In this document: positions 61,210 through 64,000 of the stretch, piece by piece
Layout: each line of letters starts with the position of its first letter
How positions within the stretch are numbered: position 1 is the first letter of the stretch
NCBI GenBank assembly: GCA_037389465.1
Contig: JAZARR010000146.1
Location: forward strand, 4,682,001-4,746,000
Direction: 5' to 3'
DNA length: 64,000 nt
Source: Baylisascaris procyonis
Taxonomy: Eukaryota; Nematoda; Chromadorea; Rhabditida; Ascarididae
The notes under the pieces: model-generated
Seen by the model: only the letters and a program-made list of their open reading frames with translations
Database searches by the model: none
What the model was told of the DNA's origin: nothing
Made by a program: the position numbers and the translations under genes

Positions 61210-61226
61210 ACCGTTCTAGTGATAAT
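61097..61226. repeat. 130 bp near-perfect palindrome with (AT)n core
   Basis: ATTATCACTAGAACGGTTAT at 61097 is repeated in inverted orientation ending at 61226 (ATAACCGTTCTAGTGATAAT). Between the arms lies only alternating A/T, itself self-complementary, with an internal TAC/GTA pair that mirrors. Apart from a two-base length difference the whole block can fold into one hairpin. Confidence 0.95.
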
Positions 61227-61343
61227 TTTTGGGATATCTATCGTTTCTGAGCAGATAGCAAATGTATTATTGGTGAAACTCCCTAATCGAAGCATCGAAT
61301 ATGCGTTAGAGTGTCGATATTGCGCAAGCATATCATAGATGAG

Positions 61344-61705
61344 TTATAAAAAGGAAAAAGTCCACACAAAATAACTATAAATAGGAAAAAGTCCACACAA
61401 AATAATCATTAATAAGAAAAAGTCCACACAAAATAATTATAAATGGTAAAGAAGTCCAACCAAAATAATTATAAATAGGAAAAAAGTCCACACAAAATAG
61501 TTATAAATAAGAAAAAAGTCCAGACAAAATAATTATAAATAGGAAAAAGTGCACATAAAATAATTATAAATAGGAAAAAGTTCACACAAAACAATCATAA
61601 ATAAGAAAAAGTCCACACAAAATAATCATAAATAAGAAAAAGTCCACACAAAATAATTATAAAGAGGAAAAAGTCCACGCAAAACAGTTGTAAATACGAA
61701 AAAGT
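61344..61705. repeat. 31-32 bp minisatellite, about 11 copies
   Basis: The unit is close to ATAGGAAAAAGTCCACACAA followed by AATAATTATAA. Copies start about every 31-32 bases and differ by a few substitutions and one-base length changes. Decay is greater at the distal end. It has no coding potential. Confidence 0.95.
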
Positions 61706-61739
61706 AAAAGAACCACAAATATGAAAAAATATCAAAAAG

Positions 61740-62750
61740 ACTTAGCTTCAGCTCAACTTAGCCTCGTCGAGTTATGGGGCCGTAATGCGTGAATCGTGCA
61801 CCGCCAGAGGTGGCGGAGGAGGAGGGCAAGGGAGCTGCTGCCTCTGCTAAGGCAGGACTCTGCTCGTGTCTTCGACTTGAGCCGGTCGACTTCATGAGCC
61901 CGTCGAGCCCTTCGACTTCCACGGCTCATACGTCCCATACCAGCATCGCCCATAACTCCGCTGTCCACAACCTGTGGACGAGAATACCCGAACAATGAGT
62001 GGTATGATTGTACGCTCGTCTTTATATAGCACTCTCGGCAGCATTGCAACGTTTGCCGCCTAGATCATTTCGGCTGTTCCAAAGAAAGGACAGAGCATTT
62101 CGTGATCGACTAGCCACAAACACAATTAGTAATGTGTCAGAGCACAGTAGATCAATCCCCTTATAGGCTACTGAAAGGACCCTCGCTTGCACTCGCGGGA
62201 AAGACGCTTTTTATTGCTTAGGTCATTTGTGATGTATAGAGATAAGGTAGAGCAGGATACTGAGATTGACCAGATGCAAAAATCGCGCTAAGATGTGATC
62301 AACAGAATGTCGCTCCTTGCGATGTTGCGCGCAATTAGTAACAGTGCACTAGAATAAGCGCTAAGAGAGATCGTTAACAATGTTTAGATGTCCGCACGGC
62401 AAACAAAAACAGAGACGTCAAGAACAACTGCTAAGAAGAAGACTTCCTCAGTGCATCGATTTTATCTATTTTATTTATTTTTTCACCAATTATGGTACAG
62501 AAAGAAGAATATGGAAATGCTTTTTTCTGAGGTTTCGATGATCACTTTATCAGTGAGCTGTTCTTCCACTTGATGAATTCTTTCCTCATGTTGTTGAAAT
62601 GCAGCTTTCATTGTACGTAATTGGGCTAGCAATCGTTACGTTGTTGATGACTGAGAAAAGCAATAATAGCGAAAAATAAAATATTGACTGCAAACCATTT
62701 CCAACGTTGATATAAATGTTGTTAGCAAATAGAGTCTATGAGTTATTTCA
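61740..62750. other. Unique DNA between minisatellite and satellite
   Basis: 61,790-62,000 is richer in G and C than its surroundings and is open in frames on both strands, but neither translation has recognisable motifs. A TATATAG element lies near 62,023. I could not support a gene. Confidence 0.35.
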
Positions 62751-64000
62751 AACGGGTCACTTCTTTGTGTTGTTAGTTGAGGTAGATACCAACCATCAGT
62801 ATTGTTCGAACCATTAGGTCAACGGGTCACTTCGTTGTGTTCTAAGTTGAGGCAGATACCAACCATCAGTATTGTGCGAACCACTAGGTCAACGGGTCAC
62901 TTCGTTGTGTTGTAAGTTGAGGTAGATACCAACCATCAGTATTGTTCGAACCATTAGGTCAACGGGTCACTTCGTTGTGTTCTAAGTTGAGGCAGATACC
63001 AACCATCAGTATTGTGCGAACCATTAGGTCATCGGGTCACTTCGTTGTGTTGTAAGTTGAGGTAGATGCCAACCATCAGTATTGTTCGAACCACTAGGTC
63101 AACGGGTCACTTCGTTGTGTTCTAAGTTGAGCCAGATACCAACCATCAGTATTGTGCGAACCATTAGGTCAACGGGTCACTTCGTTGTGTTGTAAGTTGA
63201 GGTAGATACCAACCATCAGTATTGTTCGAACCACTAGGTCAACGGGTCACTTCGTTGTGTTCTAAGTTGAGCCAGATACCAACCATCAGTATTGTGCGAA
63301 CCATTAGGTCAACGGGTCACTTCGTTGTGTTGTAAGTTGAGGTAGATACCAACCATCAGTATTGTGCGAACCATTAGGTCAACGGGTCACTTCGTTGTGT
63401 TGTAAGTTGAGGTAGATACCAACCAACAGTATTGTGCGAACCATTAGGTCAACGGGTCACTTCGTTGTGTTGTAAGTTGAGGTAGATGCCAACCATCAGT
63501 ATTGTTCGAACCACTAGGTCAACGGGTCACTTCGTTGTGTTCTAAGTTGAGCCAGATACCAACCATCAGTATTGTGCGAACCGTTAGGTCAACGGGTCAC
63601 TTCGTTGTGTTGTAAGTTGAGGTAGATGCCAACCATCAGTATTGTTCGAACCACTAGGTCAACGGGTCACTTCGTTGTGTTCTAAGTTGAGCCAGATACC
63701 AACCATCAGTATTGTGCGAACCATTAGGTCAACGGGTCACTTCGTTGTGTTGTAAGTTGAGGTAGATACCAACCATCAGTATTGTGCGAACCATTAGGTC
63801 AACGGGTCACTTCGTTGTGTTGTAAGTTGAGGTAGATACCAACCATCAGTATTGTTCGAACCATTAGGTCAACGGGTCACTTCGTTGTGTTGTAAGTTGA
63901 GGTAGATGCCAACCATCAGTATTGTTCGAACCACTAGGTCAACGGGTCACTTCGTTGTGTTGTAAGTTGAGGTAGATACCAACCATCAGTATTGTTCGAA
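62751..64000. repeat. 70 bp satellite array with dimeric higher-order structure, cut by window edge
   Basis: Seventeen full monomers and one partial, each starting AACGGGTCACTTCGTTGTGT, at exact 70-base steps from 62751. Two monomer types alternate over much of the array. Type A has TGTAAGTTGAGGTAG and TGTTCGAACC. Type B has TCTAAGTTGAGNCAG and TGTGCGAACC. Monomers at 63311, 63381 and 63731 are A/B hybrids, showing recombination or gene conversion. Differences between copies are few, so the array is young or homogenised. It continues beyond the window. Confidence 0.97.

Noticed and set aside
61789..62049. Overlapping frames on both strands in a GC-richer patch
   Set aside because: Neither translation shows a domain, and composition explains the openness. 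There is no splice or start context to favour one.
62751..64000. Regular repeats considered as a CRISPR-like array
   Set aside because: The whole 70 bp unit is conserved with no variable spacers, and the genome is eukaryotic. It is a satellite.

Overview
This is nematode nuclear DNA. Genes are split into short exons by AT-rich introns that start with GT and end in a nematode-type acceptor (TTTTCAG or TTTTAG). One gene is a cuticle collagen with the nematode-only N-terminal domain. Its start codon lies one base after a TTTCAG acceptor with no upstream exon visible, which is the hallmark of spliced-leader trans-splicing. No bacterial, organellar or CRISPR-like gene content was seen. The species cannot be named from sequence alone; frequent repeats and transposon relics suggest a repeat-rich, possibly parasitic, nematode.

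Layout. 0.5-2.5 kb (+): last three exons of synaptojanin (UNC-26-like); its catalytic part lies upstream, outside the window. 4.5-7.8 kb (-): a complete six-exon cuticle collagen of 348 residues. 7.8-10.8 kb: no gene seen. 10.8-30.4 kb (-): a P4-ATPase lipid flippase of the ATP8B class, assembled here from 29 exons with matching splice phases; a phase-compatible extra 5' exon lies at 35.0-35.1 kb. 35.2-35.8 and 42.6-43.1 kb (+): two decayed mariner transposase relics carrying opposite halves of the protein. 41.4-42.2 kb (-): two or three exons of an unrecognised gene. 45.7-50.2 kb (+): an SLC41/MgtE-type magnesium transporter with eight secure exons and an unresolved N-terminus. 53.8-56.6 kb (+): C-terminal exons of an unrecognised protein with no identified family. 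57.3-57.5 kb (-): a probable non-LTR retrotransposon zinc-knuckle remnant. 61.1-64.0 kb: a repeat block made of an AT palindrome, a 31-32 bp minisatellite, and a 70 bp satellite that runs off the window edge with an alternating two-monomer structure.

The recognisable genes are eukaryotic housekeeping or structural genes and do not form an operon. Synaptojanin and the ATP8B-type flippase both act on membrane lipids and trafficking, SLC41 moves Mg2+, and the collagen is secreted into the cuticle. I found no convincing novel multi-gene system. The most informative observations are the nematode-specific flippase insertion, the two mariner relics, the unrecognised genes and the repeat block. All homology statements come from remembered family motifs, not database searches.
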